Positions 25,480-36,799 of a DNA stretch of 64,000 bases are shown piece after piece. Positions within the stretch are counted from its first letter, which is position 1. Every line of letters starts with the position of its first letter. The notes below the pieces were generated by a model. The model saw only the letters and a list, made by a program, of their open reading frames with translations, was not told the origin of the DNA and made no database searches. The DNA is from Eublepharis macularius. Taxonomy: Eukaryota > Chordata > Lepidosauria > Squamata > Eublepharidae. The stretch covers positions 20,976,001-21,040,000 of the forward strand of contig NC_072801.1 in NCBI RefSeq assembly GCF_028583425.1. Direction: 5' to 3'. The translations under genes were made by a program, and so were the position numbers.

Positions 25480-27143
25480 GCTTTTTTTAAAAACAAAAGA
25501 AAAAACGTGCGATATTGTGCTTTTATTCCTTTTGAAAGAATGGTATTAATTTCCACTATATCTGATTTAGTTGTAAGCTGCATCTTAAATGTGTGAAAGT
25601 TTTCAAAATCTGAGGCTATTTCCTTCCATTGTTGTCCTGTTTTTTGTTTGTCTTCAAGCTACAGCTGTATTTTTCATATTGGGCTAACGCGGGAGGGGGT
25701 ACCCCATTACTTTGCTTTTTGTTTAATTCTTAGCCATCAACATTGTAACATAGCAGTAGACTGGGCCCAGATCTCCCACTTCCTTGCAAGTTTTTGACAG
25801 CGTGCAGTTAACATGATTTGAATAGCATTGCTGAGAATATTGTGGCTGTCAAGCTGCAACTGGTGGGTCTATGCTAATATTGTTGTATCGTTCCACAGTT
25901 GTTAACCTCAGTGAGTAGTGAGTCATCCATCCTAAAACCATACGATTGGGTTTAGAAGTGTAGAAGCTATTTTAAATAGCTAACTCCATTTTGGAAAATA
26001 AGGTTAGAAAGTCCACACAGATGGAGGGAGAAAAGTGGATGAAACCAGAACTGATTTGTTCCAGAATGTTAGGAAAATTTTTCTTTATATATTCTGCTTA
26101 AAGATAGTCTACTTGTTCCATATATTCTGCTTAGAGACAGCCTTCTTATCTCATGTTGCAATTTCTCCTATACAAGAGTGTGTATTCTGCTGTTTCACTT
26201 GTTCTTCATGTGGCTGACGTCCAAGGCATTCTCATTCGCTTTATGGATGCTCCATGGTTTTTGAATATTATTTCATGGTTTATCAGAAACTGAGCCCTGC
26301 ATCCATATTTCTGTTGTTTGAAATAGTTAAGTGTGTAGCACCAAAAATTATGGCTATGCTTTAATGTCCTTTTGAAAAAATCCATTCTCAAAATTGTTTG
26401 CCCTATAAGTTGCAAAAAGAAGGCTTGTTAAACTCACATTCTTCCTGGTTAATCTGGTTAATTAAAAGCAAGCTAATTCTTGCATGGAGTAATAAGTTTA
26501 GTTGCCTTGCTTTGCACTAGTGAATCTTTTTGCTAGACAAACCTGAGGAGTGATCAGAGACATATCGGAAGGGCTTAATGATCTTTAATGACCTGGAATC
26601 TTTTCTTTGGTGGATCTCGAAGTCCGGAGAAGACAGAGAAACAATTCTGAATCTGGACAAAGATGCATGCAGATAGAGGACTGACAGTCCTTGCCATAGT
26701 TAGCTGGCATTGAAGCTACTTGGGCCTGGGAGGGAAGGGCATGTGTGACAACTGCAGGCTTCTGCACGGTTGCTTTGAAAATCTGAAGCTGCATTAATGT
26801 CAATTTATTTGGATCCACCCACCATTTCACCCTTTTTCCTACAATAAACTTCTGTCTATAGAGACATTTTTGAGCTTCCTTAGTACATTACATTTCTCTG
26901 GGATATCTTCCCTCTGTGCCACACTGCTTGGGCACTACATATAAGGTATTTTCTAGTGTTTCCTTTCTGTTCCTTTGTTCTTGTGCTGAGTATGAGCTAG
27001 AAGCACTCCTTCTCAGCAGGTCATTCTAGATTTTCTCAGGCAATATCTCAGTGGTGGTACCCAATTACCAGGGTGCATTCCAGGGAGTCCGTGGTCTAAG
27101 ATTCCCAGCAAGGAAAGTCACATTTCTCCCCTTCCAAATTTAG

Positions 27144-27303
27144 AGCCAGTGTGTAGTGGCTAGAGTGATGGAGTAGGGTCTAGGTGACCCAGGTTCAGTC
27201 CCCCACTCTGCCATAGAAGCTTGCTGGGTGACCTTGGGTGACTGGGTGACCAGTCCCACACTCTTAGCCTCATCCACCTCATAGGGTTAATTAATTAATT
27301 AAT
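27144..27303 (+). repeat. tRNA-derived SINE (family A)
   Basis: Contains 'gtgtagtggctagagtgatg', 'gacccaggttcagtccccca' and 'agaagcttgctgggtgacct', the head and body of the family. 'tgactgggtgacc' is locally duplicated, and the copy ends in an (ATTA)n run. Confidence 0.7.
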
Positions 27304-27465
27304 GCAGTTGTGCTGCCTGCAGAGGTGCAGTGTTTGCTTTCCATTAGGCTCTGTTTGTTCATATTACAGAAGCACTGTGAATTTCTAGTGTTGTTCTACT
27401 CCAATCCTCTGCAGTCTTGTCCTGGTTAGATTACTAACATGGCAAATGTCTTATTATCCATTAGT

Positions 27466-27722
27466 TAAATTTTCAGTCCACCATTCTTCAGGGCAGTATA
27501 CATGGTTCTCTCTTCCTTCAACAATCACATGAGGTAGGTTAGTCTGAGAAAGAATGATTGGCCCAAAGTCACTCAGTAAGTTTTCTCCTCCATCTTATCC
27601 TCACAACAGCTCTGTAAGGTCAGTTAGGCTGAGAGGGAATAACAGGCTGATGGTCACCCAGTAGGAATTTGAACTCGGATCTCTCCAATGCTAGTCTGAA
27701 CCTCTGACCACTTCATTGGTTC
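27466..27722 (-). repeat. tRNA-derived SINE (family A), two joined pieces
   Basis: Minus-strand body text ('tcacatgaggtaggtta', 'tcctcacaacagctctgtaa') occurs twice, followed by the inverted head ending 'aacctctgaccacttcattg'. This suggests one copy inserted in another or a local duplication. Confidence 0.6.
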
Positions 27723-28565
27723 TGGTTTTATATGACTTTCTTAGAGTAGGGGACTAGTGACTGGATTAGAATGCTGTTGTCACACTGATCTGATTATTGT
27801 AACATACAAAGCACACAGAGTTTTAGAAATGTGTGGGATTTAAGATGAGGGCTGACTTTGAGGGCCCCTGTGAAAGCTATGGCCAAAATGTTCAGCAGAG
27901 ACTTCAGTAGTGCTGGGAAGACTGGCCAAATTCCTCTTGCAGAGGAAAGATAAAGTCTGAAGTTGGGAGGGGGCACAACAGACGCTTTCTACAATAGAAG
28001 ATGTGGCAAAACTGTTACAAAAGCAGGATAACTCTTTCTCTCTCCTAAACCAAATACTTTTACACATAAAATGCCAGTAATAGCAACTGACCATTAAAAC
28101 CTGTCCGCTAGACGGAGGAAATGACCCAGTTTGCCTTTGGGGATTCGTAAATTCCACTCAGGTCAAGTGCAGATGAAAAAGCAGACAAAAGAGAGAAGAA
28201 TATACAACACAGCTGGAAACATTCAACTTCGCTCTTCTGCAAACCTACAGCGGAATCTCCTTTCATAGGATAGAAAACATTTTTAAAAACTTAAAATTGC
28301 TTTTATATTTCAAGCAACAAGGTCTTTATGTATCAAAGTATCTGCTTGACACAGCACAGAAAATGAATTATATGTGCCTTGGAAACAGAAAGCTGGCATG
28401 GGGGAAATAGCCACCCCGTTTTTTTCATTTCTAGGTCACCAAGATTTCTTACATGTTCAATCATGTGGACAAAGAATTTAAACATACTTGCAGGAAGCAT
28501 ACTGTCCTTTTCATTATATTTCTTCAGCAATAAACAAGGCATGATTCCTTGACAGACAGAATGGG

Positions 28566-28706
28566 GTGTGGTTTAGTGCCAGACCTGGGAGACCCAAGTT
28601 CATATCTCCCCTCTGCCAGGGAAGTTTGTAGGGTGACCTTGCGCCAGCCTTGTGAGGATAATAGAGAGTCCTCACTGAGGAGAAGGGCCGAGTATAATGA
28701 ACTAAA
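28566..28706 (+). repeat. tRNA-derived SINE (family A), shortened
   Basis: 'agacctgggagacccaagtt', 'ctgccagggaagtttgtagg' and the tail 'gagtataatgaactaaataa' identify it. The middle is shortened compared with the 9.5-kb copy. Confidence 0.65.
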
Positions 28707-29639
28707 TAAGGAACAGGTATCTTACATTGGGATCCGTTGTTCAGAAAAATCCAGTAGGCATTCTCCAAAATTTAGCCATGTCTTAAGCATCCCTCTTTTG
28801 ATCCTGGCCAATGCATGAGAGAATTCTGATCCATTTTGGATTTGTCTGCAAGGCTGGTTTAAGGCTTCTTGCCTCCCCAAGCAAGACACATGCATCCCTA
28901 TTTGGGCCTTGTGCCGCCAGCAGTTGGGTGTAAGCCGAGCCCCCGAAGAGAAGTCATGGCAACGGTTGGACCTGGTTGGCAAGGGCACAGGCTCAGGAAG
29001 AAATGCCAAGCAGTTGCTTGGCTGGAGAACTGGCCCTGTTTGAGTATCTGCATTCCGCTGGTGGACTGCCTTTGAAGCCTGCAATCTGACAGTGTAGAGC
29101 TAACCGTGGAGGCAAAGAGATCGCATTTCTGTGCCGTAGGAAACACACAGCCATGCCTGGTGGTCCTCTACACATTTGTTATTGAAGTTCCTTCTGACCT
29201 TTGACCAAAAGGCCAGCAAGGACATCCTTGTTTGTTAAATGGCAAGTTTCCTAAAAAAGAAGCTGCAGGGATGGTTCAGAAACAATTCCAAGTATTACAA
29301 GGTTTAACAGCTTCCCCCTATCCAGGCTGTCACTGGGAAACATGAGTGTGGACTATCCTGGCTTTGAATGAACCCGTTTAGAGAAGGGGTGGGGGGAATG
29401 ATGGACTGGTTTATAAAAATTACACATGGAGTGGAGCAAGTAATGAGCTTTTCTCCTATTATATCATAATAGAATCAGGAAGTGGTTTACAAAATAGGCA
29501 AGAAATTAAGCTGGTACAGACCCGAAGAGAATACTGTTAAGAAAATGGCAGAGGTGTTCTGCTTCAAGCCCGCACAGCCAGACAGCGTACCAGTAAGAAA
29601 TTCAAGTTACTTTCACCCTTGCCCAAAGAACCATTTAAT

Positions 29640-29765
29640 GATGCAGTACACCAGGAGCATCAGGCAGCATCTGAGGAAGTGAACTTCACACACAATTAAA
29701 AAAAAAATCTTTAAGGTGCCACTGGACACCCTTTAAAAATATTTTGTTGCTATAGTTTTAATAAA
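29640..29765 (+). repeat. Degraded Penelope-like repeat piece (hammerhead-like family)
   Basis: 'catctgaggaagtgaacttc' followed by 'tctttaaggtgccactggac' has the same order as the 32.2-kb repeat: a CTGAnGA-like block, then the tail with 'taaggtgcyactgg'. The catalytic-like core is eroded here. Confidence 0.45.
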
Positions 29766-30049
29766 AATACCCTGCAGGGATTAAAGGATGCAATGCACCG
29801 CTAGCAGCTGTAGCAATGATCTTGACAGCTTTGACAGATCCATAGTGCTGATATTAGTCAGTGGCTGCGTACCAGGAGGAAACCCCCAGCATGGGGCACT
29901 CAGCCTCACCAGTGCTGTGAAGCAACATCAGGGCACTGCCTGAAACAGGATGCTGGACGAGATAAGGTCACAAGTGGGCCGTGTGTGGCTGGTAGGGTTG
30001 GCAGGAGACTTGGAAGTGCATGTGTGGGTGGAGACACAGCCAATTCCAA

Positions 30050-30240
30050 CTAACCAGGCAGGGGCTGTGGCTTCCTGTGGTTGATATGCCCAAGGTCCCA
30101 AGTTCAAGCTTTTCATCTCCAGTTAAATGATCTGGCAAGATGATGATATGAAAGACTGGAACCCTGGAGAGCTGCTGCCAGTCTGAGGAGACAATACCGA
30201 CCCTGCTAGACCAACGACTCAGTATAAGGAAATTTAATGT
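30050..30240 (+). repeat. tRNA-derived SINE (family B)
   Basis: 'gtcccaagttcaagcttttc' (box B region), 'ccctggagagctgctgccag' and 'gactcagtataaggaaattt' match the family tail. Moderately diverged. Confidence 0.65.
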
Positions 30241-30327
30241 GTTTTTTGTGGTGGGACTCCCAGTCCTGAGTGCCAGCACCTGGGGGGGGGGCTTTCCCAA
30301 GTCCTGTGTGGGGAATTGGTGCAACCT

Positions 30328-30546
30328 AGGGGCGCCAGGTTCAGGTTGGGAAATTCCTGGAGATTTTGGGGGTGGAGCCTGGAAAGAGGGGAGTTTGGGG
30401 AGGAAAGGGGCCTCAACGGGGTATAATGCCATAGAATCCACCCCCCAAAGTAGCCATTTTCTCCAGGGGAACTCATCTCTGTGGCCTGGAGATCAGTTGT
30501 AATTCCGGGAGATCTCCAGCCACCACCTGGAGACTGGCAACCCTAG
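30328..30546 (+). mobile_element. Complete hAT-like element, GGTTGCCAG-end family
   Basis: Ends AGGGGCGCCAGG and CTGGCAACCCTAG, flanked by a perfect 8-bp duplication TGCAACCT (30320-30327 and 30547-30554). It is 219 bases with no coding capacity. Related copies are at 860-968 and 60197-60645. Confidence 0.8.
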
Positions 30547-30562
30547 TGCAACCTTATACATG

Positions 30563-30700
30563 AGCTACCCGTGTCCTTTTTCTGTCAGTAAGCGTTATCA
30601 AAGGCCCGTGTCCCATCGGCGGAGTACTTAAAAGACCGAGACAGTATCCAGGGTGTAAGCTTTCGAGACTCCAAGCTCCCTTCGTCCCGCATCTGGGTCG
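30563..30700 (-). repeat. Penelope-like repeat fragment at the edge of a CpG island
   Basis: Read on the minus strand, 'gggacgaagggagcttggag', then 'tctcgaaagcttacaccctg', then 'cggtcttttaagtactcc' follow the order of the hammerhead-like family: (CT)GACGA, stem, GAAAGC, tail. It lies directly upstream of or inside the promoter of the gene starting at 31019. Confidence 0.5.
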
Positions 30701-31260
30701 GCAGGGCCCCGTGGCTGCTTGGCGAGCCAAGGACTCCGTGAGAAGAAGCCTCGCTGCCCCGGCTGGGCCACCTCCGGCGGCTCCAGAGTCCTCCCCTGCG
30801 GGTGGCGCGGCGCCGAGGGAGCAGCCGGGGCCGGGCCGAGGCGGCCTCTCGGCTCTCCCTCCCCTCATGGGTCACATGAGAAGCGGCGGGCGGGCCGAGG
30901 CGGCGGCGGCGGCGGAGCTGGTTCTGAGGGGAATTGGCTGGCGGAAGGGAGCGGGGCGAGAGGGAAGAAGCAGCAGAGGCGCCCCGGCTGAAATTTCCCT
31001 CAGGAGCGCGGCGGCATCATGGACGAGGAAGGCGGCGGGAGCGGTGAGCGACTCTGGGCTGAGGAGGGGGAGAAGGTGGCGTCGACAGGCGGGGGAAGGG
31101 GATGGGGACACGGCGAGACCCCGAAAGCAGAGCCCGCGAAGACGCTCTGCCACTGCAGCTGGGGAGGGAACGAGTGCTCCTGAGCGTGTGCAGAGTGCCC
31201 CCCGCTCGTCGTGTCGTGGGAAACGGACCCTCTCAGTCCGGCCCCATTCCCTCCTCGCCC
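30690..31260 (+). promoter_or_regulatory. CpG island of the second gene
   Basis: Very high G+C and CpG density, including GCC/GGC triplet runs near 30898-30918. No TATA box. The strong ATG at 31019 with a GTGAGC donor 25 bases later sits near its centre. Confidence 0.75.
31019..31043 (+). CDS. First coding exon of an unidentified gene (MDEEGGGSG...)
   Basis: ATG in a strong context (A at -3, G at +4) inside a CpG island, followed by DEEGGGSG and the donor GCG|GTGAGC in phase 1. A short acidic/glycine first exon is common in vertebrate nuclear or cytosolic proteins and does not identify the gene. The next exon should be downstream; a weak candidate with matching phase is at 58519. If so, intron 1 is about 27.5 kb. 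Confidence 0.5.
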
Positions 31261-31639
31261 ACTTTCCCCTCAGGCTATCCGGCCCTGGATTATTGCCCCC
31301 CTCCCGGGTCTGTTTTTGTAGTTAGCCCTGTGGAGATGTTTCCCCCCTCTGTTCAAATGCTGTTTGGAAATACGTATGCATTCTTAAAGCTGACTGTAAA
31401 TATTGCGGTTGTCGAAGAGTTGGTACCTTTCTGCTTTTTTTTTAAAAATGTGAAACTTTTCGGTTCAAAGGCTACTTAGAGATGTTGCCTTTTTTTTGAA
31501 AGGCTGCCTAGAAATATCGCAGGTAGTCGGTAACTTTTAAGTTCAGTGAAACTTTAAAAAATTATATTGGATATATTGTAAAAGTGTATTTATTGTATTT
31601 AGCACGTTTTAAATCTTGCACTTGTTCAAGGGAGCGTAA

Positions 31640-31796
31640 ATGCTTCTCTCGTCTTCTCCTTTTATCTTCACAACAGCCCTGTGAGAAGGATTAGACAGAG
31701 AGTGACTGGCCCAAGTAAGGCTCACAAGAAATAGGTGTTTGAACCTGGATCTACCCACTCTGAACACTCTAACTATTGCGCTATGCTGTTTAGAAA
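31640..31796 (-). repeat. tRNA-derived SINE (family A)
   Basis: Minus-strand text 'tcttcacaacagccctgtga', 'agtgactggcccaagtaagg' and 'ctctaactattgcgctatgc' covers the body and head. Confidence 0.7.
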
Positions 31797-31835
31797 TACT
31801 GCAAATCCCTTAATACTAAATCATACTCTTTTGGA

Positions 31836-31935
31836 GTCATAGAATCATAGAGTTGGAAGGGGCCATACAGACCATCTAGTTCAACCCCCTGCCCAGTGCA
31901 GGATCAGCCTAAAGCATCTGTGAGTTCCATAGACC
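31836..31935 (-). repeat. CR1-like LINE 3' fragment
   Basis: 'atcatagagttggaaggggc' followed by 'catctagttcaaccccctgc' is the familiar reverse-strand 3' region of CR1-type LINEs in sauropsids. Confidence 0.6.
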
Positions 31936-32050
31936 AGTGAAACTCTTCTTTCCCCATTCCTTGCCTGTAGGCATAGGCACTTGTGGGAAGTCAGTCTTTG
32001 GTGTCAACGCCTGTTAGCTTCCTATGCGCCCATGAAGCACATTTGAACTG

Positions 32051-32239
32051 AATCAAAAAGAGTCCAGTAGCACCTTTAAGACTAACCAATTTTATTGTAG
32101 CATAAGCTTTCGAGAATCAAGTTCTCTTCGTCAGACCAGTCTCTGTATCATGCATCTGACGAAGAGAACTTGATTCTCGAAAGCTTATGCTACAATAAAA
32201 TTGGTTAGTCTTAAAGGTGCTACTGGACTCTTTTTGATT
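32051..32239. repeat. Perfect 85-bp inverted repeat with hammerhead-like cores (Penelope-like)
   Basis: Arms 32051-32135 and 32155-32239 are exact reverse complements around a 19-base spacer. On the plus strand the right arm reads CTGACGA (32156-32162), an A, stem GAGAA/TTCTC (32164-32168 with 32174-32178), GAAA (32179-32182), a GC-TTAT-GC hairpin, then TAC. That is the order of a hammerhead ribozyme core with a very short stem III. The left arm encodes the same on the minus strand. A tail 'ccacagactaacacggctaa' follows to about 32270. Penelope-like elements are known to carry hammerhead motifs and to insert as inverted copies. The extra A between CTGACGA and the stem is atypical, so catalytic ability is uncertain. 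Confidence 0.65.
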
Positions 32240-32409
32240 TTGCTACCACAGACTAACACGGCTAACTCCTCTGCATTTGAACTGAAGGGGATCAAAGCAT
32301 GGAAGCATCCCATCTGCCACAGTGCCATGCTTAGGCACCTTTAGGGGAAAGGTCAGGGATTTTTCTGCAGTCCTTGATCCTGTTTGTGACACATTCCACA
32401 AGCATGCAG

Positions 32410-32493
<84 letters not shown>

Positions 32494-32495
32494 TT

Positions 32496-32575
<80 letters not shown>

Positions 32576-32577
32576 TC
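32410..32577. repeat. (TTTC)n microsatellite, about 167 bases
   Basis: An almost pure TTTC tract with a single interruption near 32492 (an added TT). It is likely to be length-variable between individuals. Peptides of repeated FLSF or KKER type read from it are artefacts. Confidence 0.98.
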
Positions 32578-32599
32578 GCACTCGCTGCCACTAATGACA

Positions 32600-33925
32600 G
32601 TTGGACTACACCCATTAGTCTGCATTGAAATCAGTTTTTTAAAAAACTCGACCCTTTCTTTTAACCCCACTGCTAAACAATCCCTTAAAGGAGCTCCCAT
32701 CTGACTAACATTCACTTTATCCTTTAAGATTAACAAGTAATCTCATGTGCCTAGTGTTCTCTTGAATGACACAGAGCATCTGCTGGCCTTTGCTGCACCA
32801 TTTTTTTTCCTTCTGGTTTTTCCACACAGACTTTAGTTGCATGTCAGAAGCTCAACAGGTTTGTCTGAATTAGACGGCTCTTGATTGTGCTGCTTCCTCC
32901 CAGAGGGCTGGCATTTGTGGCTAGCCTAGCAACCTGTGGTGACATAGTCTCTGTCCTTTGTGACATGGTTCTCCCTCTCTGTCACAAACACAGCCATTTT
33001 CTCTGTGGCTCTCCTTTCTGGATATCCCTTCATGAGTTCCATAGACCAGTTTCTGACAATGTACAACTGTGTAGAACTGATATTTTGCTACTGGCTGTAC
33101 AATCCTGGTTCCTTTTTGTTGGCAGGGCTTGCTTTACCCCTCATTTCAATTCATTTGCACCCCTAAACAGCCCCTTGCTATACCCCTCTCATTTCCCTAC
33201 TCTGTTTTGGGCATACCTCCCTGTCTCTTAATTGTGAACAGCCTCCCCATTCATGCATTTTCTGTTCTTGGCCCCTGCACCATCGCCTACGGATTGCCTT
33301 TTCACATATTTATCAATGCCTCTCGGGATGGGATGGGGGGTGGAGACTGAGAGGGGAGGAGTATAAAGTGTAGCACAGAGTAGTTTTCAGGCTGCTGCTT
33401 GCTTTATGAAGAGGAGTGTTTGTTGCTGGAAGATCAGGGTTGATCTCCCTGGCAAGGCAAATGCCAGAAATTCTGCCTGGTTTTGCTAATTCTAACGTAA
33501 AGATGCTGTTCTTAAGAAGATTGCTTCATTCACTGTTGAGGACAATAGAGAACTTTATACTGTGGGGTCTGCTTTAAGTTATGCACCCCCCACCCCCAGA
33601 CTCCTTCTGAAAGGTCAACTGTTTCTGAAAGATGAAAAATGAATGCATAGTGTTCAGGGGTTGTGTCAGTGGTAAGAAAAAGCAATTTATTAATGTAAGA
33701 TGAGGCCCAGTCATGGAAACAGTCGCATCTTCAGAATATGAGAAGGCATGGGGGGAATGCAGTGGACGCTTTCAAAGGGTAGATTCATTCCATTGGTGTT
33801 AATGTTAGCAACAAATTGTTAGTTGCTCTTTCTTGACACTGTGAAATCATTGTATTTTTCCTGTGCATACTTTGCAGAAAACAGTGAGCTTTGAAAGGTT
33901 GATCCCCGTCTGCACACTTAGCAAT
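32600..33925. other. Intronic DNA, nothing recognised
   Basis: No repeat family or splice-bounded frame with a recognisable protein is seen in this stretch. Confidence 0.45.
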
Positions 33926-33930
33926 AGGCA

Positions 33931-34279
33931 CTAGAGGCAGTCACGAACCGAAATACAAACCGAAGTTCATCACAAACTGGGCTGGTTCGTGGTTTGCGAA
34001 CTGGCGGTTCATGGGAGCTCATGTCTCATGATCCATGACAAATTTTATCCTGGTTCAATTTGGTTTGTATTTTGGTTCCTCACTGCAGACAGCCTGGCAC
34101 CGATCTATCAGTTTCTTAGGTAACAGGGGGATGGGCTCTCTGCAGACCTTTTGCCGACCCAGAAGTGATGTTTTCACGAACTTTGCGAACTGGAGCAAGT
34201 TTGTGAAAGGTCGTGAAACGCGACAAACCATGAACCTCACGGTTCGGAATTTTCCCGGTTCGTGCCCATCTCTGATGGG
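33931..34279. mobile_element. hAT-like element with 'cacgaaccg' ends
   Basis: Inverted ends 'cagtcacgaaccgaaata' and 'ggttcgtgcccatctct' and many internal GAAC/GTTC words ('ggttcgtggtttgcgaac') give it a foldback character. A possible 8-bp duplication is TAGGCACT against TGGGCACT. No coding capacity. Confidence 0.6.
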
Positions 34280-35106
34280 CACTTTTTGTTGCCCTTAGCT
34301 TTGGTGCAGCAATAAACACAGAATGGTTTGTCCACTTTTTAAACAAGGAGCATATGGTTTCCCTAAACATTCTCTTAAATGTTTGTACACACATCTCTTA
34401 CAAAGCCAGGGTGTGCATTTTGCAGTGTCTTTCAGTACAGCTTGTCTGACCTTTACAGGATGTTGAGTTATAAGGGATACCTCCATAACCTGAACTTCTA
34501 ATGTGACTCTTAGAAAAGTGTTTTTATTTCAGCTCAGATTTGCTCTGCGTGGGTGAAGTTTTTTTCTGTTTCTAAGATCTTGGAGTAATAAAGCTACAGA
34601 CTCTTATCTATAACTTACACACTTTCATTATGAAGCTTTTAATCAAGAAGTCTTTAGAATAAATCAGAAATCCTTAAGCTGGGTTGCTGAATGCATTTGT
34701 TGCCATGTAAATATGTAAAGTCATGGTTAAAAGAGGCATGAACTAGCAATGGTTGCGCTGCAATTGCTTACACCAGTCGGAAATCAGAACTCGGAAACCT
34801 GGTGGGTGTGGTGTGTTTACCTTGACAAGACGAGAGAATGCTGGGATGAATCAGGAAGGCATCCTTTAAACAAGCAATACTGTCATTGATGTTTCTCAGC
34901 CATCATTTCCTGAATTGTTTAGTCATCAGTAAGTATGAGACTATTACTTTAAAAGAAAAATTGTGCCAAGTTTTTGCCTTGTCCTTCTTGCTACGCAGCA
35001 TGGACACAGGGAGGAGAAGGAGATACTGAACATGCAGCCCCCAAATGAGCAAAGAGGGACTTTTCATGTTTAAAACTATTTTCAGTGTGATATAATAGAT
35101 GCTTAT

Positions 35107-35330
35107 GAATTATTTATTTATTTACTTCATTTTTTAAAAATCCAGCCTTTCTTTCCAAAGGGGACTCAAAGCAAATTACATAATTCTCCCTCCTCCATTT
35201 TATCCTTACAACCACCATGTGAGGTAGGTTATGTTGAGAGCGAGTAGCTGGCCCAAGGCCGCTCAGCAAACATCTATGACAGAGTAGGGATTTGAACCCA
35301 GACCAAAGTGGTTCCATATTCAATTAGCTT
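35107..35330 (-). repeat. tRNA-derived SINE (family A), near full length
   Basis: From the (TTTA)n tail through 'ttatccttacaaccaccatg' and 'ctggcccaaggccgctcagc' to the inverted head. The tail and head order shows a minus-strand copy. Confidence 0.75.
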
Positions 35331-36525
35331 AGCTTATCTAAACAGATGTCTTGTTAGAGTCTGTCTTCTCTATGTCCCTCATGAGTGGTCTGTTGATAAT
35401 GCCGTTTTAAAAATTATGAATAAAGTCACACAGAGGGGGGGCCTTAATGGTGGTTGCTCCCTGTTTTTAGAGCACCTTCTGTTGGAGAGTTGCCAAAGTT
35501 TGGGCCTGAACTTGTCGTACTTTTATATGAATGCATAGGGCAGTCACAAAGGGTTAACACTGAATTAAATTAAGACAAAAGTTGAAAGAAAAATAATCTT
35601 AAGTAACAGTTACATCTGTTTTTCTCTTCTTTCAGTTTTCAAGCTGCTGCAGTTATGTATATGTTACGCTGGACTTTCATCTGCTCTGTTGCTGAAAGGT
35701 TTCTAGAAAGTTTTAAAAAATTATTTAAGGGTATAGTGCACTATTCAGCAATGAAGCATTTGGGACCAGTAGTTCATCTACTGGTGGTGCTTTGTAATGT
35801 CCAAAAGAAATGTTGCGTGATGGCCATGTGCATGCGTTTTGCATGGCTTTGTTCAAGTTTCCCTTACTATATTACAAACAAATTTTGCTAGGTAAACATT
35901 TGTGTAAGTTCTTATGGATCTAGCTGGTAGTGCTTCTTTTTAGTTCCCTTTTTTGGGTTTGGGAGATTTATTTTTTTTGGTTAAAAAGCTACGTGAGTAT
36001 GAAGGATTTCTAAGTTTTTTTTTTAAAGAATGTGCTGTGTATCCTCTTTTAGGTGTTGCAACTTTTGGAAGCATGAACATTTTAATGTGGTTTCTTTCTT
36101 GTTAAAATTAGAACGTAGAGTCCATATTTTCAACCTCAGGTACTTTGGAGTCAGGGTTTTTTCCCCTCCCCGCTTATGTCAACTTGTGTTATCTCTCTCT
36201 GCATTTTTTAGTGTTTTAATTCTGTAGACCAGCGATTCTTAAACTTAGTTGCAATGACAACCTCCTCCCGCCCAAGCCCCAAAGTAGCATTTCTCTGGGA
36301 GTAGTCTTTCCTGTGATGGGAAGGAAGTTTTCTGCCACGTCCCTCCTTTCAAAGGAAATGAAAATCCAAACATTTCCTTTTTTGCTCTTCGTTTACAATG
36401 CGAAAATGGAGGACATGTAAATTCAACCTCATCACGCTGATTGCTGATGAACGCGGATTAAATTTGTGCTTTTCCTCTTTGCTGATCGCTTTGCAAATGA
36501 GTGTGCGTTCGTTGATACTTGTAGT

Positions 36526-36734
36526 CAGGGCTTTTTTTCTGGGAAAAGAGGTGGTGGAACTCAGTGGTGGAACTCAGGACTGCACAATGATGTCACTTTG
36601 GGTCAGCTGGAACAAAGGGGGAGTCTAAACTCCCCTCTGTCTGGAGATCAGGGGACGGGGCCACCGGCCATGTGCCCATTTTCAAGAGATGCCGGAACTC
36701 TGTTCCACCACGTTCCCACTGAAAAAAAGCCCTG
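36526..36734 (-). mobile_element. hAT-like element, copy D
   Basis: CAGGGCTTTTTTTCTGGG to GAAAAAAAGCCCTG, flanked by CTTGTAGT against CTTCTAGT (7 of 8). It is shorter than copy A because the internal palindrome has lost one arm. Confidence 0.85.
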
Positions 36735-36799
36735 CTTCTAGTCTTAAATGTATAGCAGCTTCAGAGATGGTTGTAACCCAGAGAAAATTGCTGACCCTT

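Larger units (their letters stand above)
25480..28565. other. Intergenic DNA with SINE fragments
   Basis: No exon is seen. Contents that I can name are family A SINEs at about 27144-27303 (plus strand) and 27466-27722 (minus strand, apparently two overlapping pieces: the 'cccaaagtcactcagtaa' type text occurs twice). Confidence 0.5.

Noticed and set aside
30711-31325. 204-codon plus-strand frame across the second CpG island
   Set aside because: Ala/Gly/Arg-rich translation of a CpG island. The ATG at 31019 in another frame has the better start context and a proper splice donor.
32243-32736. Long frames of repeated KKER or FLSF on both strands
   Set aside because: They are translations of the (TTTC)n microsatellite.
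35636-35696. Possible exon after a strong polypyrimidine tract (VFKLLQLCICYAGLSSALLL)
   Set aside because: The acceptor is good and the phase fits the exon at 31019, but the only donor is poor (GAAAG|GTTTCT) and the sequence matches nothing I know.
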